The position numbers were made by a program, and so were the translations under genes. Positions 23,027 to 32,088 of a DNA stretch of 36,399 bases are shown here, one piece after another (position 1 is the first letter of the stretch; each line of letters starts with the position of its first letter). Source of the DNA: a virus. The DNA lies in IMG/VR virus record IMGVR_UViG_3300034103_001590, positions 1 to 36,399 of that record. The stretch is one strand, 5' to 3'. The notes below the pieces were generated by a model. It worked only from the letters and a program-made list of their open reading frames with translations. It was not told where the DNA came from and ran no database searches.

Positions 23027-26000
23027 ATGTCACTTACTAATGTATCAAATTATCCCGGAAATTATGTAATTAAGGCCCTAGACGGTTATGTATTAGTTTT
23101 TGTGCCGAATAGTAACATTATTTTACAATCTCCCAAAACTAGGGTGACGGGAGATCTGTTTGTTGATCAAAATGCCACAGTTGAAAGAGATTTAACTGTT
23201 AATAATAACTCTATATTCGGTAACACTGATGCTGATACAATTAACCCTATTGCACAGTTTATTAATAACTTAATTCCTCAAGAAGAAGAAACTTACGATA
23301 TTGGCTCCCAAGAAAATTATTGGAATAGGTTATATGTAGGAAGTTTTTTGACTTTAGGAACAGGTACTACTTACAGAAACACAATTACTAATACAGAAAA
23401 CGTTTGGAATCCGTACTTACCTTCACCACAAGGACGACCATACGATCCAAATGATGTTTACGGTACAAAAGAACAACGAGAACAAGGTGCATTATATATT
23501 GCTGGCGGTGTTGGTATTGAAAAAGATTTAAACGTCGGCGGATACATTTATGGTAGAATCGAAACTGCAAACACAACAACTTTCGTTGATTATACTGCAA
23601 CAAATATAGATCAAGAACTAAAATTAATTTTCATTAACGAAGATCCTTCAAATCAAAGTGCAGTTTTTATTGATGAAATAGGAACTGAAGACGGATTAAA
23701 TTATAATCCTTTCTTAGGAAGAATTACCACAGATAGAATAATCGTTGCTGAAACAGATCAAGCGACTAGTACTTTAACAGGTGCTTTGCAAGTTGTTGGC
23801 GGAGCTGGAATACAAAAAAATGTATTTGTCGGAGAAAATATTAATGTTGCTCAAGATGCTTATGTTGGCGGAAATGTAACAGCGACAAATGTATTACCTC
23901 AAGTAGATTCTACTGGTACAATTGGTCAAGAAAATAGGCAGTGGACAGACGGATTCATTGAAAATTTATACACTAAAATTATTAGATCCACGACAGGTAG
24001 TATACAAATTATACCAAAAGATCCTTTAACTGAGATTATTGGTGATATTAGAGTTCGTGGTACTAATCCAGTTGGTACTGCACCAGTAGTTACAAATACA
24101 TTGTATGTCACTGTTGACGGAAATGATACCAATGACGGTCGTGCGCAAGATTCTAGCCGAGCATGTCGTACAATTGGAGGTGCATTAAACAGTCCGTATT
24201 ATCAACCAGGTACACAGATTTTAGTCAGCGCCGGGCGTTATCTTGAAGATAATCCATTAAGATTAAAACCTTATACAAGTATTCGTGGTTCTGACATTAG
24301 AACTACATTTATTGAACCAATTAATAAAACACAAGATTTATTCCATGTAGATAGTGGATGTTATCTAAACTACATGACATTTTTAAATGGTCGAAGTGGA
24401 TTATTAGAAGGCCCATATGCTCCTGGATTTAATAGAGGAGCCTATGCGACAGCGTTTCCTCCATTAGAAGGTGATAAACGAATTGATTTATTCCATTCTC
24501 CTTATGTACAAAACTGTACAAATCAGAGCGGACCTTGGTTGAAAGATGGAACATTATATCAACCAAATCAAACAGTTCAAATTCCTGAAGCAGTTGGCAC
24601 TGGTACTTGGGTTAAGAACACCACAACTTTATTAGTTACAGTTACTACAGGAACTATTACTGCTGGAATGAGTATAAATTCAGGACAGCAAAATCCTGGA
24701 TTCTTCAATGCTAGAACTTTAATGCTAGCAAATAAACCTTTCTTGCAAGAACAAGTTATTAATTGGATCTCTGATCAAATTACCACCAATATAGGAAATA
24801 CATCAAGTATTTGGTGGAATACTGCAACGAATACATCATTTACTTATAGCCAAGAAAAGTGCAGAAGAGATGTTGGAATATTAGTTGAAAATGTTGCGTA
24901 TGATGCAGCGTTCGGTGGAAACCAAAAATCAGTTGAAAGTGGCTTGGCATATTACAATGGAGTTGTAAGTTTAATCGCAGGTCAAGAAGCACAAACTACT
25001 GCTGCAATTAATTATCTTGGCACTTTAACACAACAAATAATTGTTAATTCTACTGCAACAGTTATAGGCAGTAACAATTATTCTCAAGTCATTAACTGGG
25101 TTTTAACTGGTGGAGAAATAGCAAGTCAGTCAATAGATAATTTGTTTACTATTATAACAGATATTATTAATGACGGGCCTGATGCAAAACCAGATTTATA
25201 TCAAAGTACTGGACCTGATTCTGCATTTGTTAGCGCAGAAATATTAATGCAGGCTAACAGAAAGTTCATGCAAGAAGAAACTATCAATTATATTAATAAT
25301 AACTTAATTGGTGCAAGTTTCCCTTATAGTGAAATAAAATGCCGCAGAGACACTGGATTAATTATTGATTCTATAGCGTTTGATATGCTGTATCCAACTG
25401 CAAATTGGAGTCAATCAACATTTGCTGGATTGCAATATTGGAAGCAACAAGATTTAACACCAACGATTGTAGATGAAATCAATACAACTACGCTGGCTAT
25501 TTCTTACTTGAAAGAATTAGCAGGAAAAATTATTTTAAATATTACACCTGCAGATGATCTAATTCCTAGATATCAAACACTTGTTCCTCAGGTAACAACT
25601 ACATATCAAGCAGCAACACTTAATGAAGTATCTATTATTAATAGTAGATTTGATGAAATTTTAGAAATTTTAAATGGTAAAACTACAGGTTGGACTGATA
25701 TAATAGAATCAAATGGTAAACCTAGTAATTTCTTATCAGTACAAAATGCTACAAATAATTTAAGATCAAACATTGATTACATGGCCAATGAAGTTACTGC
25801 ATACGTAGATTATGTAACTTCAGGAACAGGCTTTGTCTATAACACAGCAACTTGCCAGCGAGACGTTGGATATATTATTGATGCAGTTGCTTTTGATTTA
25901 TTACACGGTGGTAATAGACAAAGTATTCAAAATGGACTTTATTATTATGGATTTAGTGTAACAACATCATCTGTTGAAGCACAGCAATCACAAACTATAG

Positions 26001-28663
26001 AAGCATTTGAATATCTATCTCTGTTAAGTAATCAAGTAATTCAAAATATTCCTGTAACACCAAAACAAAACAAAGTAAAGCAGGTGTTTACTCAAGTAAC
26101 TGCTACAGTTTCTGAATCTGCAATATTAAATTCTGCAATTAATGTAATTAACGGAATTATAACTGGAACATCGGCAGTAGCATTACCTCCTCAATCAATT
26201 GCATTTACTGCTAGTACAGTGACAAATGTATTAGAAGCATTTGACAATCTTTATGCTAATAAAGAATTTTTAGTTGAAGAAGTTATTGCTTATATTGATC
26301 AAACATATAATCCAACTGCATTCAATTATGATGAAGCAAAATGCTACAGAGATATCGGGTTGTTAATTGATGCAGTAAGCCAAGATATATTATTAGGCGG
26401 AAATCAAAAGAGCGTTGAAGCCGGTCTTGCATATTGGAGTGCTGGTTATAATTATGTTTCGGGACAAGTTACTACAACTACATTGGCTATTAATTATGTG
26501 TCTTTCTTAAGCACTATGACCGCAGCCAACGAAGTAATTACACCTCAAACTAATACAGATGCTACTCAAGTAATTAATTTGTTCTTTGATTATGGATACG
26601 AATACGGTCCTCAAGAAGCAATTAAACGAAATTTTAATATCATAACAACAATTATCGAAAAAGGACCACAATATGCTCCTCCTGTGTATGCCGGTGGGGG
26701 CTTATTTGCACTTACCGGCTTAAATGGATCGGATGTTATAATCAGTCCACAGGTTACTGCGGTGTATACTGCATCTACTGGTACTTATTTGATTGGATTG
26801 AATACATCGACTGTAGGTTTTGGTACTAATGCTACTTTATATTTTGGTGATACTACAATATTCCCGTATACTGATGCAGAAGTTGAAAAATTAAGTTTTG
26901 AACTTACAGGAAACACAAGCACATGGAATCAAAGAAAAGTTGATACAATTGGATCCATGGGTGGAAGTTTAGTAGACGGCGCTGTAATTAGTGATCGCAG
27001 TCCAATTCAATCTTTTGTTTATGACGCCTTTACACAGGTAAATCAAGGTGGTAGAGGTATTCATATTACCAATGACGGATATGCTCAGTTAGTTTCTGTG
27101 TTTACAATTTTCTGTTCCGTAGGAGTTCAAACAGACAACGGAGGCATTGCAAGTATTGTCAACAGTAACGCAAACTTCGGAGACATTTGTTTGCTATCTA
27201 AAGGATTTGGTAAACGTAAATTTAGCGGAACTATTTACAACCCTCCAGGAAAAGCATTTGATACAAACACAGGCGCAAGGAATCCAGATTTTGATCAGTT
27301 TTTCCCTGACGGATATTGGCCAAAAGCAGCAAAAGTAGAAGTGTTTATTCCTGATTTAGCAGATAGGCCTCATATATCGTTAATTATGGAAGTAGAGCCT
27401 CCAGAAGGACATCTCAACGAACAATTGTTGCCTGGATTTTTAAATGCTGCTCCAAATAAATCTACATTAACAACAGGAACCATTGTTATTACAGATATAG
27501 ATACAGAAGGAATTGCTATAGGAAATAGCCTCTATATCAGAGATCAAAACAATAATCGATTCTATGCAGATACCGGTACTGTGGTCACAGATGTAGGTTA
27601 TAGAAGTGTTACATTGAACAAAGCATTAATTAGTGGCGGGGGAGACCCAAACAATCCTAATTTCTTTGATTTGTATTTCTGCGGTAACGCATACTATACA
27701 GTATTAAGCAGCGATGTAGCAGTTAATCCTAAAACAAACGGTATAAATTTACTTTCGACTGCTTCTACAGGATTGGTATACGATCAAGTTGAACCACATG
27801 CAGATGCTATTAGATTTTTAAACAGCCTAACATTAAAGGTAATTGATAATCAACCAATAACACCATTGAACACATCTACAACATATACTCCAGATCCTAT
27901 GGTTAAAGGTGGTAGTCAGGCTGCAAACTTTATTAATCTACGTTTTGGTGAAATACTATCTATTTTAACTGCTACTAACGTGACATCAGCAGAAGCAATT
28001 ATACCTGAACGATTGAGAAATAAAAAAGGAACTCAACCTCTTGGTGCAGGTAATGCTGCTACCTTAATTTCAAGGAATATAGAATTTTTAGCAGATGAGG
28101 TATCGGCATATACAACTAATACATATGCAGGAACGATATTTAACGGTATTTCTCAAAGTACATATGATATGATTGTAGAAAAATGTCAACGAGACGTTAA
28201 ATTAATTCTAAGAAGACTAGTCTACGATCTAGAAACCGGAGGTAGATATAATTCTGTAATGTCGGGGTTAAGTTATTGGTCAAGAAATGGTACTCATCAT
28301 TTAGTTGATTTAGGAGAAAACGTAAGAAGAACAGATTTATTCCCAGACGGTTCTACTATAAATTTCTATCAACGTAGTTACATGAGTGCTAGTGGATATG
28401 TGTTTGAATATGTTGGTGCAGGTGTAACTTATGGAGCATTACCACAAAGAGGCCGAGCAGATCCAGTTCAAGGAAAAGAAACAGTTCAACTAAGTGGCGG
28501 TAAAGTATTCTTTACTAGCACAGATCAAAACGGAGATTTTAGAATTGGTCCGGGATTAGTAATTAGTCAAGCAACTGGTGTATTAAGTGGTAGAACATTT
28601 ACTAAATCTCTATTTGCAAATATGACACCGTTTATATTAGCAATCGAAGGCGGCGGAACATAA
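23027..28663 (+). CDS. Giant virion fibre/structural protein, 1878 aa
   Basis: A multi-domain late structural protein. The N-terminal 350 residues hold two 'GALxVxGGxGIxKxLxVGG' fibre repeats and 'DIGSQENYWNRLYVG'-type segments. At about 355-450 a right-handed beta-helix-like region begins ('LYVTVDGNDTNDGRAQDSS', 'YTSIRGSDIRTTFIEP'), and a second lies at about 1310-1405 ('GGRGIHITNDGYAQLVSVF'). Between and after these lie five diverged copies of a ~100-residue helical domain (about 563-680, 735-838, 905-1008, 1068-1165, 1678-1755), each with a C-x-R-D-(V/I/T) core, mostly followed by G and a buried Asp. The end is compact ('TSTDQNGDFRIGPGLVIS'). GAGGA precedes the ATG. It is probably the main shaft of the host-recognition fibre or a baseplate-attached structure. 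Four short fibre-type genes follow. Confidence 0.75.
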   Translation: MSLTNVSNYPGNYVIKALDGYVLVFVPNSNIILQSPKTRVTGDLFVDQNATVERDLTVNNNSIFGNTDADTINPIAQFINNLIPQEEETYDIGSQENYWNRLYVGSFLTLGTGTTYRNTITNTENVWNPYLPSPQGRPYDPNDVYGTKEQREQGALYIAGGVGIEKDLNVGGYIYGRIETANTTTFVDYTATNIDQELKLIFINEDPSNQSAVFIDEIGTEDGLNYNPFLGRITTDRIIVAETDQATSTLTGALQVVGGAGIQKNVFVGENINVAQDAYVGGNVTATNVLPQVDSTGTIGQENRQWTDGFIENLYTKIIRSTTGSIQIIPKDPLTEIIGDIRVRGTNPVGTAPVVTNTLYVTVDGNDTNDGRAQDSSRACRTIGGALNSPYYQPGTQILVSAGRYLEDNPLRLKPYTSIRGSDIRTTFIEPINKTQDLFHVDSGCYLNYMTFLNGRSGLLEGPYAPGFNRGAYATAFPPLEGDKRIDLFHSPYVQNCTNQSGPWLKDGTLYQPNQTVQIPEAVGTGTWVKNTTTLLVTVTTGTITAGMSINSGQQNPGFFNARTLMLANKPFLQEQVINWISDQITTNIGNTSSIWWNTATNTSFTYSQEKCRRDVGILVENVAYDAAFGGNQKSVESGLAYYNGVVSLIAGQEAQTTAAINYLGTLTQQIIVNSTATVIGSNNYSQVINWVLTGGEIASQSIDNLFTIITDIINDGPDAKPDLYQSTGPDSAFVSAEILMQANRKFMQEETINYINNNLIGASFPYSEIKCRRDTGLIIDSIAFDMLYPTANWSQSTFAGLQYWKQQDLTPTIVDEINTTTLAISYLKELAGKIILNITPADDLIPRYQTLVPQVTTTYQAATLNEVSIINSRFDEILEILNGKTTGWTDIIESNGKPSNFLSVQNATNNLRSNIDYMANEVTAYVDYVTSGTGFVYNTATCQRDVGYIIDAVAFDLLHGGNRQSIQNGLYYYGFSVTTSSVEAQQSQTIEAFEYLSLLSNQVIQNIPVTPKQNKVKQVFTQVTATVSESAILNSAINVINGIITGTSAVALPPQSIAFTASTVTNVLEAFDNLYANKEFLVEEVIAYIDQTYNPTAFNYDEAKCYRDIGLLIDAVSQDILLGGNQKSVEAGLAYWSAGYNYVSGQVTTTTLAINYVSFLSTMTAANEVITPQTNTDATQVINLFFDYGYEYGPQEAIKRNFNIITTIIEKGPQYAPPVYAGGGLFALTGLNGSDVIISPQVTAVYTASTGTYLIGLNTSTVGFGTNATLYFGDTTIFPYTDAEVEKLSFELTGNTSTWNQRKVDTIGSMGGSLVDGAVISDRSPIQSFVYDAFTQVNQGGRGIHITNDGYAQLVSVFTIFCSVGVQTDNGGIASIVNSNANFGDICLLSKGFGKRKFSGTIYNPPGKAFDTNTGARNPDFDQFFPDGYWPKAAKVEVFIPDLADRPHISLIMEVEPPEGHLNEQLLPGFLNAAPNKSTLTTGTIVITDIDTEGIAIGNSLYIRDQNNNRFYADTGTVVTDVGYRSVTLNKALISGGGDPNNPNFFDLYFCGNAYYTVLSSDVAVNPKTNGINLLSTASTGLVYDQVEPHADAIRFLNSLTLKVIDNQPITPLNTSTTYTPDPMVKGGSQAANFINLRFGEILSILTATNVTSAEAIIPERLRNKKGTQPLGAGNAATLISRNIEFLADEVSAYTTNTYAGTIFNGISQSTYDMIVEKCQRDVKLILRRLVYDLETGGRYNSVMSGLSYWSRNGTHHLVDLGENVRRTDLFPDGSTINFYQRSYMSASGYVFEYVGAGVTYGALPQRGRADPVQGKETVQLSGGKVFFTSTDQNGDFRIGPGLVISQATGVLSGRTFTKSLFANMTPFILAIEGGGT

Positions 28664-28673
28664 AGGAAAAATT

Positions 28674-29057
28674 ATGGCATTAATTCCATTAAACACATTT
28701 AAAACAAAAACAGCAATATTAACTGATATTACTACAGCAACAGTTTACACAGCACCTGTTGGTGTAACTTCTATCGTATTAATGGCACAAATTTCTAATA
28801 TTTCTACTACAACGCAATATGTTAATGTCAGTCATTATAGAAATTTACCAATTTTAGCCGATGCTCAAGGATTTGGATCACAACTTGCTAATACTGTATC
28901 ACCATTAGTAAAAGATTTTGCAATTCCAGAAAACGATGCTGCTAGTGTATTAACAGGAAAATTAATTATTGAAAGTTTAGACAGTATTAGGGCTTCTGCA
29001 TTAACATCTGGAACTTGTCAGTTAATTTTAAGTATACTTGAAACTGCTAATGAATAA
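28674..29057 (+). CDS. Small structural protein of the fibre cluster
   Basis: This 127-residue protein is beta-rich ('TATVYTAPVGVTSIVLMAQI', 'TGKLIIESLDSIRA'). It resembles small fibre- or baseplate-associated proteins in marine T4-like phages, but I cannot name a family. AAGGA lies before the ATG, 11 bases after the giant gene, and the next fibre gene starts 17 bases after its stop, so it is expressed with them. A trimeric connector or capping role would fit its size and is a guess. Confidence 0.6.
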   Translation: MALIPLNTFKTKTAILTDITTATVYTAPVGVTSIVLMAQISNISTTTQYVNVSHYRNLPILADAQGFGSQLANTVSPLVKDFAIPENDAASVLTGKLIIESLDSIRASALTSGTCQLILSILETANE

Positions 29058-29073
29058 TATTTAGAGACTTATT

Positions 29074-31047
29074 ATGCCAAGATTATTAAGTGGATCAACA
29101 TTAAGACGTGGTGGAAGCGGAGAATTTATCGATCTAAAAGGAGCGATGCCTCAACTCCCACCAACAGAAACTATTGACACAGGATTTACTATTGTTACTG
29201 ATAGTTTATTAAGAACTACTTATAGATCAAGTCTTGGGTTTATTGAATTTAATACTGCTAGCATGAGAAGTGCATTGCCTGAGGGTGTAATTAGAGTATT
29301 GCAAACAGGGTCAACGTACTATTCAACTTCTACTCAAAGTGCAACACTGGTCGTCGAAGGAAGCCTTGGTGTTGGCTTAAACATGCATGTTGGAAAAGAT
29401 TTAGTAGTTAATAAATTACAAATTGGTGCAGGATGGAATATTGAAAATGAATTTCAAGGTTGGAACAACATTGTATTCAAAGGAACAGCAACAACACCAG
29501 GTAATGATTTTAATAATGGACAACAGGTAATTGCTATCGGTCACGGCACTGTAGATGGACTAGAAACTGCAAACAAAGTTATAGCAATAGGTAGATATGC
29601 AGTTAGTTCAGGTACAGATATTAATAATATTATTGCCATAGGTGACAGTGCATTAAAAGAAATTGGAGTGTTGCACGAACAATTTATTGGAAATATTACT
29701 TCGGCAACAAATACTAATCCGGTGATAATTGAAGTAATTGGGCATAATGTTGTTACTGGTACACATGTTCTTATAGAAAATGTTGTGGGAATGACCGAAC
29801 TCAATAATAATGATTATTGGGTAGATGCAGTTAACAATAATGAATTAGCATTATATACAAACAACATTTTATCTACTTCGTTAAACGGAACTGGCTTTTC
29901 ATCGTATGTCAGTGGCGGTACTGTTGGAAAAATTTTACAAAGAAATAACAACATTGCAATAGGAAATAGTGCTGCTGAAAAATTAATAGATGGAACAAAA
30001 AATTTCTTCTTTGGTGATAAGATTGCTAAAAATTTAATAACAGGTTCTAACAATCTGTTTATAGGCAGTGATGTTGCACAAAATATTACCGAAGGAAGTG
30101 GTATAATTTCTATTGCAAGCGACAACTTAGTAGACAAGCGAGATAATCAAATTGCTATTGGTAGTGTATTCTATTATGATGGAACAGGTACTACTAATAT
30201 TAATGCAAATGCAGAAATTGGTATTGGAACACAGTCGACAGGAACAACTTCCGGAGGTTTAAGAGTAATAGGTGGTGCAGCGGTTCAAAGAAATCTATTT
30301 GTTGGTGAAGAATTTAATGTTTTTGGAACTAGCACATTTTATAAAAATTTAATTCCAGGAAATTCTACAGTAAATCTTGGAACAGCAAACAATCCGTTTA
30401 ATAGTTTATACTTAATTGGATCAACTCTTTATCTAGGAACAGTAACACTAAAGTCGTATAACTCTACTGATTTTACTATAGAAAGTCCGTCAGGTTATGT
30501 TACACAAACAGTTGGAAATTTATTTTTAAATTCTGGCGTTATTTCGACTACATCAAATAACGGAAGTTTAGTAGTTACTGGAGGCGTTGGGATTAGTGGA
30601 GGACTTAATGTCGGTGGTACATCTGATGTCGATATAAGTCCATCTGGTGCAACTGTTACTATTAAGCCTTCTGCAGGCGGAACAGTTGATATCAGACCAA
30701 ATGCAACTGGAAACATCGATAATATTGTTATTGGAGCAAATGATCCCGATTCTGCATATTTTACAAGTTTAGAAAGCGGTACTGTTAATGTAACTTCTTC
30801 AGCAACTTCAACTTCTACAACAACAGGAGCGTTAACAGTTGCAGGCGGAGTAGGAATAAGAGGCGATGTGTATTCAAGAACCGGGCATCCCGACGAAAAC
30901 TTACTACTTTACACTCCGAAGTCTGAAGTTTCAACAACTGCTCCATTAAATCCAAGAATTGGAGATTTCTGGATAGATCCAACAGGACCGTATGTTTTAC
31001 AGTATGTTAAAGACGGGTCTAACAGAATTTGGGTTCAAATTACGTAA
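29074..31047 (+). CDS. Tail fibre protein with Hep/Hag-type and GALxVxGG repeats
   Basis: This 657-residue fibre has an N-terminal beta part. At about 150-400 it carries 'IAIG'-type repeats ('VIAIGRYAV', 'IIAIGDSAL', 'NIAIGNSAA', 'NLFIGSDVA', 'QIAIGSVF'), the pattern of Hep/Hag heads in trimeric autotransporter adhesins. Four 'GxLxVxGGxGIxxxLxVG'-type shaft repeats are present. The C-terminus ends 'NPRIGDFWIDPTGPYVLQ' and 'NRIWVQIT', a short domain common at fibre ends. The product is probably a trimeric host-binding fibre segment. The start has a modest AGAG site. Confidence 0.8.
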   Translation: MPRLLSGSTLRRGGSGEFIDLKGAMPQLPPTETIDTGFTIVTDSLLRTTYRSSLGFIEFNTASMRSALPEGVIRVLQTGSTYYSTSTQSATLVVEGSLGVGLNMHVGKDLVVNKLQIGAGWNIENEFQGWNNIVFKGTATTPGNDFNNGQQVIAIGHGTVDGLETANKVIAIGRYAVSSGTDINNIIAIGDSALKEIGVLHEQFIGNITSATNTNPVIIEVIGHNVVTGTHVLIENVVGMTELNNNDYWVDAVNNNELALYTNNILSTSLNGTGFSSYVSGGTVGKILQRNNNIAIGNSAAEKLIDGTKNFFFGDKIAKNLITGSNNLFIGSDVAQNITEGSGIISIASDNLVDKRDNQIAIGSVFYYDGTGTTNINANAEIGIGTQSTGTTSGGLRVIGGAAVQRNLFVGEEFNVFGTSTFYKNLIPGNSTVNLGTANNPFNSLYLIGSTLYLGTVTLKSYNSTDFTIESPSGYVTQTVGNLFLNSGVISTTSNNGSLVVTGGVGISGGLNVGGTSDVDISPSGATVTIKPSAGGTVDIRPNATGNIDNIVIGANDPDSAYFTSLESGTVNVTSSATSTSTTTGALTVAGGVGIRGDVYSRTGHPDENLLLYTPKSEVSTTAPLNPRIGDFWIDPTGPYVLQYVKDGSNRIWVQIT

Positions 31048-31056
31048 GGAATAAAA

Positions 31057-32073
31057 ATGCCATTAGGTTTCCCATCAAATCCTCAAATCGGAGATACCTA
31101 TGTAATAGGTAGTACAACATATATCTGGAACGGTACGGCTTGGTTAATTTTAAGATCAAATGTTAGTGCATCTACGGTTAATTCTACCGGAACTATTATT
31201 ACAACATCAAATTCTCAATCTGTTAATACAACTAGTGGTGCATTAATAGTATCCGGCGGAATAGGTGCCGGCGGAAATTTATACATTGGCGGAAATATTG
31301 TTTCAACTTCGACAAATTCGACAATCATATACTCAAGTGGAAGTTTTGAAACTTTGTATGTAACAAGCGGAATTCCATCAACTAATACATCATCGGGTGC
31401 TCTAGTAGTTACTGGTGGTGCTGCAATTAGCGGAGATCTATATTTAGGTGGAATTTTGTATTCTGGCGGTCAACCAGTATTAACTAGTTCTACTTTTGCA
31501 GAAGGATTCCAAGACGGTGATGACATAGATATCGTTACTGAATCTACAGGAACTATGACGTACCTGATTATTAATAATATTTCTACATTACAATCAGTAA
31601 CTGATCGAGGAAATTCTACTACAAATATAATTAAAGTCTTAAACACAACAAACAGTACAACTACTGATACTGGAGCGTTGATTGTATCAGGAGGTATTGG
31701 TTTAGGTGGAAGATTAAATGCCGAATCAATTCAAATTGCAGATGCAGTTCTTGATTCTACAAAAACTTTGGTAAATACAGATGATCCGACAATAATAGAT
31801 AGTTATAACACACAGCAGTATAGAGGAGCGAAATATTTAATTCAAATAGATGAGGGCACTGGATCAGGAGCAGATTTCGAATTAATTGAAATTTTATTAG
31901 TAGCAGATAACAATGGAAATGTCTTTGCAACTGAATATGGTGTAGTCACCTCGAATGGATATTTAGGAAATTTTGATACAGAATTTGTGGGTGGTGTTGT
32001 TAATTTGTATTTTACTGCAAATACAGCGACAAATAAAACAATTAAGGTATTGAGGACAGGAATAACAACCTAA
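31057..32073 (+). CDS. Tail fibre protein with shared C-terminal domain
   Basis: This 338-residue protein starts 'SNPQIGDTYVIGSTTYIWNG', which is like the end of the preceding fibre ('IGDFWIDP') and may be an interface module. Three 'GALxVxGGxxIxGxLxxGG' repeats form a short shaft. The C-terminal ~95 residues ('YRGAKYLIQI', 'TEYGVVTSNGYLGNFD', 'NKTIKVLR') align with the end of the 991-residue fibre encoded next, so both may carry the same kind of tip or trimerisation domain. AAGGA precedes the ATG. Receptor binding is plausible but not shown. Confidence 0.78.
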   Translation: MPLGFPSNPQIGDTYVIGSTTYIWNGTAWLILRSNVSASTVNSTGTIITTSNSQSVNTTSGALIVSGGIGAGGNLYIGGNIVSTSTNSTIIYSSGSFETLYVTSGIPSTNTSSGALVVTGGAAISGDLYLGGILYSGGQPVLTSSTFAEGFQDGDDIDIVTESTGTMTYLIINNISTLQSVTDRGNSTTNIIKVLNTTNSTTTDTGALIVSGGIGLGGRLNAESIQIADAVLDSTKTLVNTDDPTIIDSYNTQQYRGAKYLIQIDEGTGSGADFELIEILLVADNNGNVFATEYGVVTSNGYLGNFDTEFVGGVVNLYFTANTATNKTIKVLRTGITT

Positions 32074-32088
32074 AGGAATAAAAACACT

